Shown in pieces: positions 53,626 through 61,060 of a DNA stretch of 64,000 nt. The translations under genes were made by a program, and so were the position numbers. The stretch comes from Treponema sp. GTDB lineage: Bacteria; Spirochaetota; Spirochaetia; Treponematales; Treponemataceae. Positions within the stretch are counted from its first letter, which is position 1, and every line of letters begins with the position of its first letter. The stretch lies in contig JAILIC010000095.1 in assembly GCA_024695475.1 (NCBI GenBank), positions 30,886 to 94,885 of the forward strand, read 5' to 3'. The notes under the pieces were generated by a model. The model did no database searches. It was not told the DNA's origin and was given only the letters and a program-made list of their open reading frames with translations.

Positions 53626-53841
53626 TTAAAGGTGACCTTTGATATCTGCAAAATTATGGGTTTTGTCTAGTATTTGTTTTGCCATAGATTGAGCATCAGT
53701 AAAACCTCTTTGTGATAACTCATCTGCAGAGTCTAAAACAGCTTTTTTAATACCGGCGTGCAGTTCTTCTATCCTCTTGCCTCTACGTATACATTGAGAC
53801 CGAGAAGGTTCATAAGATGAAGCGTTTTTCCGATTTCGCAT
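53626..53841 (-). CDS. Small hypothetical protein overlapping the HTH gene
   Basis: A frame of up to 71 codons. The first 24 lie inside the 3' end of the HTH gene in another frame; the rest (DSADELSQRGFTDAQSMAKQILDKTHNFADIK) looks like a natural helical protein. An AAGAGGA site at the HTH stop suggests translation starts there, but no ATG, GTG or TTG follows in the right place; a CTG does. It could instead be the tail of the HTH protein reached by frameshift. A palindrome AAAGGTGACCTTT covers the stop. Confidence 0.35.
   Translation of the reverse strand: MRNRKNASSYEPSRSQCIRRGKRIEELHAGIKKAVLDSADELSQRGFTDAQSMAKQILDKTHNFADIKGHL
53628..53640. repeat. AGGTCACC palindrome, downstream copy
   Basis: AAAGGT-G-ACCTTT, a perfect palindrome on the stop codon of the small frame. 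The core AAGGTGACCT recurs at 54215-54224, on the other side of the HTH gene. Confidence 0.5.
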
Positions 53842-54050
53842 GTTGCCTTACCGTTTTCAAGATCGGACAAAAAGCTCATGCTAAAGCCCGTGATTTCTGA
53901 AATATATTTTTGAGTATAAGACAATTCCTTGCGACGATTACGTATTGCTTGACCTAATAAAAGCGAATCATTTACCTGCATACTATCCTGTATATGTTGG
54001 GCTGCTTTAAAAAGAGGCGAACGGCTATATTTACTGTTTAGATAATGCAT
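53769..54050 (-). CDS. Xre/HipB-type HTH regulator
   Basis: A 93-residue DNA-binding protein as called from the ATG at 54050. A helix-turn-helix of the Xre type is clear: LGQAIRNRRKELSYTQKYISEITGFSMSFLSDLENGKATCEIGKTLHLMNLLGL, which is close to HipB antitoxins. The open frame extends upstream to 54197 without an ATG and the true start may be earlier. No HipA kinase is next to it. It is the last clear gene of a five-gene minus-strand group that begins with an NlpC/P60-like hydrolase. Repeats with core AAGGTGACC on both sides may be its operators. Confidence 0.7.
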   Translation of the reverse strand: MHYLNSKYSRSPLFKAAQHIQDSMQVNDSLLLGQAIRNRRKELSYTQKYISEITGFSMSFLSDLENGKATCEIGKTLHLMNLLGLNVYVEARG

Positions 54051-54187
54051 ATAGTCGTACGGCGTTGTCAATAATTGTTTTACCGGCAGACTTTCTGTAT
54101 TTTGTCCTGACCATTGTATCGGCAAGCGGTAGGGTTGTGGAACTTGGTTATTTGTCTTGAGAGATAAGGGGGCGCATAACCTGTAGA

Positions 54188-54221
54188 TCACCTTCAAAGC
54201 GGTTGCTATCCTTGAAGGTGA
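54188..54221. repeat. Inverted repeat between the spanin-like and HTH genes
   Basis: TCACCTTCAA (54188-54197) and TTGAAGGTGA (54212-54221) are perfect ten-base arms with a 14-base centre. No T tract follows, so an operator is as likely as a transcript hairpin. Confidence 0.6.
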
Positions 54222-54255
54222 CCTGGGGTGCCTTATAAAGGTATGTTGTTGCTTA

Positions 54256-54621
54256 CTACTGTGACATACATACTCCTGTGACTATGGCTCCTGCTATGAC
54301 GGCTGTTTGAGTCAAGGCAAGGTGCCGCCAAAATGTCGTTTTACCGGCATATTTTTGGCGTAGTGTGTTTTCCTGAGCTTTGAGCTCCTGTCGTATTCTG
54401 TTTTGACAGTCCTTTTGTTCGGCTTTGACCGTCTCTTGTATTGCCTCATTGACGGATTCCTCCAAAAGAGCATTGAGCTGGACTTCAATATCCTGCCTGG
54501 TCAAGAATGGTGGAGATTTTGTTTTTTCCACTCCTGATGATTCGCTTGCGTGTACTGGCTGAAGAATGACCAGTAACAGACAAATCCCCATGGTCTGTAA
54601 CAGTGTTTTGTATGGTATCAT
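54256..54621 (-). CDS. Spanin-like protein: signal, coiled coil, C-terminal membrane segment
   Basis: A 121-residue protein starting at the ATG at 54621, eight bases after TAGGAG. It has an N-terminal signal-like helix (MGICLLLVILQPVHAS), a charged, helical, coiled-coil-like middle (about 35-90, EVQLNALLEESVNEAIQETVKAEQ...) and a C-terminal hydrophobic segment (ALTQTAVIAGAIVTGV). This two-ended membrane topology with a coiled coil resembles phage spanins, in particular the single-protein type, although no clean lipobox is seen. Its first 45 codons overlap the 3' end of the holin-like gene in another frame, as spanin genes often overlap neighbours. The functional name is inference. Confidence 0.5.
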   Translation of the reverse strand: MIPYKTLLQTMGICLLLVILQPVHASESSGVEKTKSPPFLTRQDIEVQLNALLEESVNEAIQETVKAEQKDCQNRIRQELKAQENTLRQKYAGKTTFWRHLALTQTAVIAGAIVTGVCMSQ

Positions 54622-54958
54622 TTTCATAACTCCTATAGCTTGCAGCACCGGTGAGTTTTTCGCCACCTCTGGAAGCTGCAATAATATCAGGGAGTGACAC
54701 TCCCAATTTGTCGGCAATCCGGTCGCTGCCGCTGCGCACAATCAATACAATAAAGATGCCCATCCATTGCTCGCTGCTGATGACACCCCATTTGCACAAC
54801 AACGTAATAAACACGGTATGTACCGTCTGCATGCTAAATAATTTTGCTATGAGCATGAGCATTCGCTTGCCTATATAGGTGATAATCTGTGCGGCTGTTT
54901 TATGGTACATGGCACCTTCTTCTGTAGTGGATGCGGTAATAACGGGACTGTGTGTCAT
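54485..54958 (-). CDS. Holin-like small membrane protein
   Basis: A 157-residue protein. The ATG at 54958 overlaps the stop of the NlpC/P60-like gene (ATGA). Residues 15-75 contain two hydrophobic stretches (AAQIITYIGKRMLMLIAKLF; WMGIFIVLIV) joined by a short loop; the remaining 80 residues are polar. Small membrane proteins of this design directly after a cell-wall hydrolase gene are usually phage holins or holin-like. I do not recognise a specific holin family. A start six bases earlier is also possible. Confidence 0.5.
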   Translation of the reverse strand: MTHSPVITASTTEEGAMYHKTAAQIITYIGKRMLMLIAKLFSMQTVHTVFITLLCKWGVISSEQWMGIFIVLIVRSGSDRIADKLGVSLPDIIAASRGGEKLTGAASYRSYENDTIQNTVTDHGDLSVTGHSSASTRKRIIRSGKNKISTILDQAGY

Positions 54959-55413
54959 TGCCATATCCCGTCCTGCAATATGCGGAGCACCGGTTTGTAA
55001 TCACTGTACATATACAGTAAAGACTCCAGTGTCCGTATGCGACCACCGGCTTTTTCGACACTGGAAACATTCATGTACTCATTGGCACAGATGCGTCCTG
55101 CTACATGTACTGCCTTGTCCTGAGTATCAACAAAGAAAACGGCTGCGATGTCGTCGGTGTCTTTGTACAGTGGCTTGGTAAAGTAGTACTTGTACAGGTC
55201 GTCAGCCCTTACCCGGATCTGTCTGTTATAGACCGTATTGAGTACCGCGCAGACACTGCCGGAGCAGTCGCTTACATCGATGGATTCCTCTCCATGGCGA
55301 TAGGGAGTGTCTACAAAGTGTGGTAAGAGCATGGCATATTGGTCTTTTGGACGAGCCAGTTCTTCCTGTAAAGAGCGTGCAGTTTGTATATATGCCTGCA
55401 TTCTTTTTGTCAT
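54955..55413 (-). CDS. NlpC/P60-like cell-wall hydrolase (endolysin-like)
   Basis: A 152-residue protein without a signal peptide. The papain-like core is visible: 'TPYRHGEESIDVSDCSGSVCAVLNT' with catalytic C50, and 'KAVHVAGRI' with H103. The position of the DCSG motif after a GxxPYxxG-like segment is that of NlpC/P60 peptidases, which cut gamma-D-Glu-diaminopimelate peptide bonds in peptidoglycan. Lack of a signal fits an endolysin that depends on a holin, and the next gene is holin-like. GAGGAGGT precedes the ATG at 55413. The upstream promoter region shares two sequence blocks with that of the HU-like gene. Confidence 0.7.
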   Translation of the reverse strand: MTKRMQAYIQTARSLQEELARPKDQYAMLLPHFVDTPYRHGEESIDVSDCSGSVCAVLNTVYNRQIRVRADDLYKYYFTKPLYKDTDDIAAVFFVDTQDKAVHVAGRICANEYMNVSSVEKAGGRIRTLESLLYMYSDYKPVLRILQDGIWQ

Positions 55414-55466
55414 TGATACCTCCTCGTAACAATTGATGGCGATGAGGATATCTGAAAATGGTAGCT

Positions 55467-55490
55467 GTGTATGTCGTCTTTTGGTTGACA
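55467..55490 (-). promoter_or_regulatory. Shared promoter blocks A and B, lysis operon copy
   Basis: Read on the minus strand, TGTCAACCAAAAG (55490-55478) runs directly into GACGACATACAC (55478-55467), 54 bases before the hydrolase ATG. Both blocks recur at 56283-56328 pointing at the HU-like gene. Confidence 0.65.
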
Positions 55491-55622
55491 TTTTGTAAAC
55501 TTTAGTATGATTTTTGATAAAATCTATTGTTTAGACTGTATGTATTTTATAAATTGTAATCACTTTTCTAACTTGCATTTTAAGGAAAGTAAATCATTTA
55601 GTGTTAAAAGGAGTTTTGTAAA

Positions 55623-56309
55623 ATGGAAAAAAAGGTAAAAAGTATAGTTGGTAGTGACATAACAGTGGCGACAGATGTAGCGTATGCATTTGGGTATACG
55701 GAGTTTCAAAAATGCTATCACGAAAGCATTATCCGTAAAGTGACCCGTACTGAGAGTGTGCAATTTTGTATGTGTCCGACGCCAGAGGTTGTTGCATATC
55801 TGAGTGCTCATCCAGAAATTATTGTTGTTGTTACAGGACTAGAAAATGGGGAAGTAAAACACCATATGCAGTATCTACATGTACTTACCAATCCTATTAT
55901 TGTATTGGGTGATACCGTATTGATATGCTATTGCTTGGAACGTATGTTAGAAAGACATCGAGTTTCTATCATGCTAGCACCACAGGAAGATGAGTTTGAT
56001 TTGTGTTATGAACATATCCGTAAAGGCAAAATCTATGTAACACGTTCCGTCTATGAACGCAAAAACACTATTTGTGAGACAACCAATGAGTTGACGCACA
56101 AGCAAAATCAGATACTGGAGTGTATGACTCAAATGATGACTGAAAGAGAAATTGCTTTATTGTTAGGAATTGGTCTGAGTACTGTTAAAACTCATAAATA
56201 TCGGATATTTGAAAAATTTGGAATTGGAAGCATGCATGAGTTGTGGCTGTTGCTTGGAGTCTTAAAAAAAGGTGATCCTTCTTGTCAACCAAAAGTTGAC
56301 ATTTTGTAG
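55623..56309 (+). CDS. LuxR-type HTH transcriptional regulator
   Basis: A 228-residue regulator. The C-terminal LuxR/GerE-type HTH (about 155-215) reads 'TNELTHKQNQILECMTQMMTEREIALLLGIGLSTVKTHKYRIFEKFGI'. The N-terminal 150 residues do not look like a complete response-regulator receiver: I see no conserved phospho-acceptor DD/D/K set, though the fold could be receiver-like ('PEIIVVVTGLENG', 'NPIIVLGDTVLICY'). The sensed signal is unknown. AAAGGAG lies nine bases before the ATG. It sits between the lysis-like operon and the HU-like gene, and copies of the same two sequence blocks flank it, which makes it the probable regulator of both. Confidence 0.8.
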   Translation: MEKKVKSIVGSDITVATDVAYAFGYTEFQKCYHESIIRKVTRTESVQFCMCPTPEVVAYLSAHPEIIVVVTGLENGEVKHHMQYLHVLTNPIIVLGDTVLICYCLERMLERHRVSIMLAPQEDEFDLCYEHIRKGKIYVTRSVYERKNTICETTNELTHKQNQILECMTQMMTEREIALLLGIGLSTVKTHKYRIFEKFGIGSMHELWLLLGVLKKGDPSCQPKVDIL

Positions 56310-56328
56310 ACCGATGGACGACATACAC
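56283..56328 (+). promoter_or_regulatory. Shared promoter blocks A and B, HU-like gene copy
   Basis: Block A TGTCAACCAAAAG (56283-56295) overlaps the end of the luxR gene and is also the first arm of TGTCAAC-caaaa-GTTGACA. Block B GACGACATACAC (56317-56328) follows after 21 bases and is followed by TATAGT (56345-56350). Confidence 0.65.
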
Positions 56329-56347
56329 TATCGTTTTTAGTTGCTAT

Positions 56348-56380
56348 AGTCATCTCCGTCAACGACAAACGGAGGTGACT
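56348..56380 (+). other. Leader hairpin upstream of the HU-like gene
   Basis: AGTCATCTCCGT (56348-56359) pairs with ACGGAGGTGACT (56369-56380), one G-U pair, nine-base loop. The second arm contains a ribosome-site-like GGAGGTG, but the ATG after it is followed by a stop four codons on. The remaining 130 bases to the HU-like ATG hold only an A/T hairpin near 56445-56467. Confidence 0.5.
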
Positions 56381-56510
56381 GACAATGACATGGACATAGC
56401 ATTGGGGTGTATCCAAACACCACACAAGCGTTGCAGTACGGTCAGCAAAAAAACGTATGTTTTTTGACGATGGGCGTACCTAATCTAAAACTAAAACGAA
56501 AGGAGTATGT

Positions 56511-57272
56511 ATGAATCAGATTAACAATTGGACTCAGGCAGAAGGCGCATTGAATGTCACTTTGTATCAGAACAGAATGGGAGATAAGGGTGGTTATTAT
56601 GGCCGGGTCGGACGGAGAACAATTGGCTTAAATACCCTGATTGGTATGATTGCAAAAAAACGTCCTGGTATCAGCGAGGGCATTATGCAAGTAACCGCAG
56701 GGTATTTGCAGGAAGAAATTTTAGCAATGATTGCCATGGGCTTTACCGTAAACTTGTTGGAATTGGGCACTTTGTATTTGGCACCAAATGGCGGTATTGG
56801 CGGTAAGCAAACAAAAGATGTGCCAACACTTGTTCCTCGTTTTACGCCTTCAGAAAAGTTGGTTAATCAGGCAGCTGCTGTAGTTGTCGAAAAAGTCACT
56901 GTAGCAGCTGTTGGTCCACAAATTGAAAAAGTGGTAGATACCAGTAATGCAGAGGGGGATGGAAGTAGCGTGACTATCGATAAGGTAGTAAGAATAACGG
57001 GTACCCGCCTCAAGATGGGCGGTGACAATAATGGCGTCTATTTTGTACCAGAAATTGCAGACGGGTATCTGTCAGAAGATGAGAGTGACTGGATTAAGGT
57101 AGATCCTCATTTGGTGATAACCAACTTGCCTAAAAAGGTAGAGTTTTATGTACCAACTACGGTACAGGCTGGGCAAAAGTATGCTATTGCAATCCGCACC
57201 CAGCTCAGTAATTCTAAAACGTTGATGACACCGCAGGTGGGATATGGTCCGCTGGTAGAAATTAAGGGGTAG
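56511..57272 (+). CDS. HU-like DNA-binding protein with Ig-like C-terminal domain (DUF4469-like)
   Basis: A 253-residue protein. The N-terminal 125 residues follow the HU/IHF-like fold of large atypical family members: 'GALNVTLYQNRMGDKGGYYGRV', 'NTLIGMIAKKRPGISEGIMQVTAGYLQEEILAMIAMGFTVNLLELGTLYLAP'. A linker of about 35 residues leads to a beta domain (about 165-253, 'VVRITGTRLKMGGDNNGVYFVPE', 'RTQLSNSKTLMTPQVGYGPLVEI') resembling the Ig-like DUF4469 domain. Such HU-like genes are known near cell-wall amidase genes in Bacteroidetes. AAAGGAG precedes the ATG. The mRNA continues through six tandem repeats to a terminator. Confidence 0.8.
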   Translation: MNQINNWTQAEGALNVTLYQNRMGDKGGYYGRVGRRTIGLNTLIGMIAKKRPGISEGIMQVTAGYLQEEILAMIAMGFTVNLLELGTLYLAPNGGIGGKQTKDVPTLVPRFTPSEKLVNQAAAVVVEKVTVAAVGPQIEKVVDTSNAEGDGSSVTIDKVVRITGTRLKMGGDNNGVYFVPEIADGYLSEDESDWIKVDPHLVITNLPKKVEFYVPTTVQAGQKYAIAIRTQLSNSKTLMTPQVGYGPLVEIKG

Positions 57273-57285
57273 TTGTAAAAAGAAA

Positions 57286-57423
57286 GGATGGCGTTATCCG
57301 ACTAACTAGGATGGCGTTATCCGACTAACTAGGGTGGTGGCATCCGACTAGCTAGGGTGATGATATCCGATGAGCAAGGATGATGACATCCGATAAGCAA
57401 GGATGATGACATCCGATAAGAAG
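57286..57423 (+). repeat. Six 23-bp tandem repeats in the 3' UTR of the HU-like gene
   Basis: Exactly six units of 23 bases run from 57286 to 57423 (starts at 57286, 57309, 57332, 57355, 57378, 57401). Each has the form GG(A/G)TG-N5-ATCCGA-N8, so each contains the inverted pair GGAT/ATCC. Units 1 and 2 are identical, units 5 and 6 nearly so, with a gradient of change between. There are no spacers. The array begins 13 bases after the stop codon and ends 17 bases before the terminator, so it is transcribed. Confidence 0.95.
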
Positions 57424-57440
57424 TCATCGCAACAAGGTTT

Positions 57441-57492
57441 AGCCTCTGGAGAGGTATTTCGATATGAAGTACTTTTCCAGGGGCTTTTTTTT
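57441..57492 (+). terminator. Rho-independent terminator after the repeat array
   Basis: AGCCTCTGGA (57441-57450) pairs with TCCAGGGGCT (57476-57485) with a mismatch, and is followed by eight T. Confidence 0.85.
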
Positions 57493-57532
57493 ATCTAGAC
57501 TGGTGCACTATGATGCTACACTAAAAGGGGTT

Positions 57533-57587
57533 TTATGTTCAATTTTTCGTAGAATTTGACTGTATGTTATATTCAATTTTTCGTAGA
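57533..57587. repeat. 21-bp direct repeat at the edge of the defence island
   Basis: TTATGTTCAATTTTTCGTAGA (57533-57553 less one base change) recurs at 57567-57587 with A for G at position 5; the copies start 34 bases apart. The rest of 57493-57779, between the terminator and ietA, is A+T-rich and shows no gene; a CTAGGAGG site precedes ietA. Confidence 0.8.
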
Positions 57588-57779
57588 TTATTGACGAAAA
57601 AGGTGGAATGCAGCTTGCTATAGGCTGTCTGATTTAAGAAATTTCCCCTTTAAGAAAATCATCAAAAAGTATTAATAATATGTGGGAAACTAAAAAAATG
57701 ATAGCTAAATTATTTATCTAATGTCCTAAAATATTGATTATTTGTCCCGGCTGAATTATACTTGTTCTAGGAGGTCTTC

Positions 57780-58817
57780 ATGAAAAAGAAGAATGTAATA
57801 AACCTTATAAAGTATTACAGTGAAAATAATGATGTCTCTTTTCGTAATGAAGCCTATGAAATTGCTCATGATTTTGATGTGGCAGGTGATAAAGAATTGG
57901 CAGAATATATAATGGCACTGCTCTCATCTGCAAATACTTTTGTTCCTCAGATGAGTGAGAACGATTTATCTTATGTACGTAAAGTAAATTATACAGACGA
58001 ACCTTTACCACTTCCAGAAGTAATTAAAAGCGATATTTTAGGAATTGTTAATGCGATAGGACATAATGCGGGAGTAAATAAATATTTATTTTATGGAGCT
58101 CCAGGCACAGGTAAGACAGAAACTGTAAAACAAGTAGCCCGTATTCTTTCACGAGAATTGTATATAGTTGATTTTGACAATCTTATAGATAGCAAATTAG
58201 GACAAACCGCAAAGAATATTGCAAATCTATTTAACCAAATTAATTCTGTAGTTCATCCAGAAAAAATGCTTATTCTTTTTGATGAAATAGATGCAATTGC
58301 TTTAGACCGCACTAATTCAAACGATCTCAGAGAAATGGGACGAGCAACATCTGCTGTTCTAAAGGGGATGGATAGTCTTAATGAAGAAATTGTAATGATT
58401 GCTACCACAAATCTTTATGATTTGTTTGACAAAGCACTATTACGACGGTTTGATTCATGTATAGATTTTAATCGTTATACAAATCAAGATTTACATGAAA
58501 TTGCAGAAATAATTCTTGGGTTCTTTCTGAAGAAATTCAAAATAGAAGGACGAAACATTCGTTTGTTTAATAAAATTCTAGATAAAATGGAGCAGATTCC
58601 TTACCCAGGGGAGCTTAAAAACTTAATAAAGACCTCTATAGCTTTTAGTAACCCACACGAAGAATTCGATTACTTACGACGTTTATATAATACTATAACA
58701 AATAACAAACCTGTCGACATAAAACAATTACAAGAAGAAGGTTTTACAGTTAGAGAAATAGAAGTTCTTTCTGGTATTTCTAAAAGTCAAGTTTCAAGAG
58801 CATTGCAGGAGGCCTGA
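57780..58817 (+). CDS. ietA: AAA ATPase of an ietAS-type defence system
   Basis: A 345-residue single-domain AAA ATPase. Walker A is GAPGTGKT (106-113), Walker B LILFDEID (D168, E169), followed by the sensor TTN and arginine-finger region LLRRFD. The C-terminal 25 residues (FTVREIEVLSGISKSQVSRALQ) form a resolvase-like HTH. The next gene, three bases after its stop, encodes a subtilase. This ATPase-subtilase pair is catalogued as the ietAS anti-phage system (first known as a plasmid incompatibility-like factor). Presumably the ATPase controls or feeds the protease. CTAGGAGG precedes the ATG. Base composition is visibly more A+T-rich than in the preceding genes. Confidence 0.82.
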   Translation: MKKKNVINLIKYYSENNDVSFRNEAYEIAHDFDVAGDKELAEYIMALLSSANTFVPQMSENDLSYVRKVNYTDEPLPLPEVIKSDILGIVNAIGHNAGVNKYLFYGAPGTGKTETVKQVARILSRELYIVDFDNLIDSKLGQTAKNIANLFNQINSVVHPEKMLILFDEIDAIALDRTNSNDLREMGRATSAVLKGMDSLNEEIVMIATTNLYDLFDKALLRRFDSCIDFNRYTNQDLHEIAEIILGFFLKKFKIEGRNIRLFNKILDKMEQIPYPGELKNLIKTSIAFSNPHEEFDYLRRLYNTITNNKPVDIKQLQEEGFTVREIEVLSGISKSQVSRALQEA

Positions 58818-58820
58818 TAA

Positions 58821-61040
58821 GTGAATACAGTTCTTCAATTAAAAGGTCATTTCGAACAACGCAGTAATCCTAATAGACCGGGACCACGTAATCTTCCTGC
58901 TAAACAAAAGATAAAAGTGTCTCATGTTATAGACTTACGAAACCAGATTTCTGATTTAATAACATTTTGGAATGATAAAAAACTTTTTACAAAAGCATTG
59001 GTTTCGGTTCATTATACAGATGTTGTAGCTAAGAGTAATAGAATAAAAGATTTGCTATCTGAAAGTACAAAGGGTTCAAATGAATCTATCGTCGGAGCGC
59101 GTTTTGATACCACAGACGATGATATCAAGCATGTTATTACCCACTGTATTTATAAGGATACATTAAAAAGAACAGTTGAAGAACTTGATGACTGTATAAC
59201 AATTTTAAATACACAGTTTTCGGGAGAATTATCTGTTTCCCAAATTGACGACATAAATGCAAACAGAACATCTATAGCAAATATATCAAAAACAAAGTTT
59301 GTCTCTTTAATGGTAGATTGTTTTCATGTTGATTATATAAATATCGATACAGACAAAGAATCTATTGAAGACCGCTCTATTGTAACTCTTTATGAAACAG
59401 ATGTCCGTTCTGCACAAATTCTTCGCCAAATAGGATTATCAGAATCAAAATATCAACAATTGGATGATATTACTTTTGTAATGAATCCAGACCAATTTGA
59501 GATTCTAAAAGATGCGGCACCATATCTGATAGCAATGGCTGTTACTGATATTACTGAAATTCCAGCTGTTGATTCTAATGAAATTGATGAGGATCCAAAT
59601 TTTTCTATTACTGGGCCAACAAACGAACCAATTGTAGGTGTTATTGATACACATTTTTATGACAAGGTTTATTTTAGAGATTGGGTAGAATATCATAACG
59701 AACAATCAAAAGAAATTGAGTTAAAGCCAAACGACTATGATCATGGAACAATGGTGACATCGATTATTGTAGATGGCCCGACTTTAAATCCCCGTCTTGA
59801 AGATAATTGTGGACACTTTAGAGTGCGGCACTTTGGAGTTGCAAAGAATGGTCGAAATAATTCTTCATCTATAATGAGAGCTATAAAGAGAATTGTTGCT
59901 GAAAACAAAGACATAAAAGTATGGAATCTTTCTTTAGGCTCAGAACTAGAAGTAAACAAAAATTTTATTTCTCCAGAAGCGGCAGTGCTTGATGAACTGC
60001 AATTTAAAAATGATGTAGTCTTTATTGTATCAGGAACAAATAAGCCTGAGGAAGAGATCTCAAAAAAAAGACTTGGAGCACCAGCTGATTCAATTAATTC
60101 GATAATAGTTAATTCAGTGGATTTTGAACAAAGACCAACAGAATACTCAAGAGTTGGGCCTGTTCTTTCTTTTTTTAACAAACCTGATTTAAGTTACTAC
60201 GGCGGAACTTTTGAAGACCGAATAAATGTTTATGCACCTTATGGCAAAAGGGCAACTTATGGAACTTCTTTTGCAGCTCCTTGGATTACAAGAAAAATGG
60301 CATTTCTTATTTATAAAATGGGGCTCACAAAAGAAGTTGCTAAAGCAATGCTTATAGATTCAGCTGCAGGATGGAAAAAGAATGAATTTACATCAGAAGT
60401 AATTGGATATGGTGTAGTTCCTAAGAAAATTGACAACATTGTACAATGCGAAAATGATGAAATAAGATTTGTTATCTCAGAAGTTTCTGAACTTTTTGAT
60501 ACTTATAATTACAATATCCCAATACCTGTTTATCAGGAGAGTCAACCTTTTATTGCAAAAGCAACACTTTGTTACTTTCCAAAATGTTCTCGAAATCAAG
60601 GCGTTGACTATACCGATACGGAATTAGATTTACATTTTGGTCGTATAAAGGATAACTCTATAAAACCTATCGATAACAATATTCAAAATGATGAAGGTAA
60701 ATTTTTCTTAAAAGAAGGTCGAGCACGCCAACTTTATAGAAAATGGGACAATATCAAAATGATAGGCGAAGAACTAAAATCGTCTCCACGTTCAAGAAAA
60801 GTATATGACGATGGACGATGGGGAATAAGTTTAAAGACAAAGGAAAGACTTTTAGGTAATTCTGGGAAAGGCTTAAATTTTGGACTTGTTATTACCTTAA
60901 AAGAGATTAATGGAAAAAATAGAATGGAAGAATTCATAAGACTATGTACATTACGTGGGTGGCTTGTGAATAGGATTGATATTGAACATCAAATTGACGT
61001 TTACAACAAAGCTGATGTTGAAGTGGAGTTTGAGGATTAG
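58821..61040 (+). CDS. ietS: S8 subtilase of an ietAS-type defence system
   Basis: A 739-residue subtilisin-family serine protease without a signal peptide, so cytosolic. The catalytic triad is complete: D276 in GVIDTHFYD, H308 in DHGTMVTSII and S483 in GTSFAAPW. About 270 N-terminal residues and 200 C-terminal residues flank the protease domain and are unrecognised; they may recognise the trigger or the target. The start is a GTG with GGAGG overlapping the end of ietA. A cytosolic subtilase next to an AAA ATPase is the ietAS hallmark. What it cleaves is not known to me. Confidence 0.82.
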   Translation: MNTVLQLKGHFEQRSNPNRPGPRNLPAKQKIKVSHVIDLRNQISDLITFWNDKKLFTKALVSVHYTDVVAKSNRIKDLLSESTKGSNESIVGARFDTTDDDIKHVITHCIYKDTLKRTVEELDDCITILNTQFSGELSVSQIDDINANRTSIANISKTKFVSLMVDCFHVDYINIDTDKESIEDRSIVTLYETDVRSAQILRQIGLSESKYQQLDDITFVMNPDQFEILKDAAPYLIAMAVTDITEIPAVDSNEIDEDPNFSITGPTNEPIVGVIDTHFYDKVYFRDWVEYHNEQSKEIELKPNDYDHGTMVTSIIVDGPTLNPRLEDNCGHFRVRHFGVAKNGRNNSSSIMRAIKRIVAENKDIKVWNLSLGSELEVNKNFISPEAAVLDELQFKNDVVFIVSGTNKPEEEISKKRLGAPADSINSIIVNSVDFEQRPTEYSRVGPVLSFFNKPDLSYYGGTFEDRINVYAPYGKRATYGTSFAAPWITRKMAFLIYKMGLTKEVAKAMLIDSAAGWKKNEFTSEVIGYGVVPKKIDNIVQCENDEIRFVISEVSELFDTYNYNIPIPVYQESQPFIAKATLCYFPKCSRNQGVDYTDTELDLHFGRIKDNSIKPIDNNIQNDEGKFFLKEGRARQLYRKWDNIKMIGEELKSSPRSRKVYDDGRWGISLKTKERLLGNSGKGLNFGLVITLKEINGKNRMEEFIRLCTLRGWLVNRIDIEHQIDVYNKADVEVEFED

Positions 61041-61060
61041 GAAGGGAAAAAGGTATTAAT

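Noticed and set aside
54651..55181. Two plus-strand frames opposite the lysis-like genes
   Set aside because: They are antisense shadows; the minus-strand genes have ribosome sites, stop-start overlaps and recognisable motifs.
57286..57423. CRISPR array
   Set aside because: The 23-base units are strictly tandem with no spacers, and no cas genes are present.
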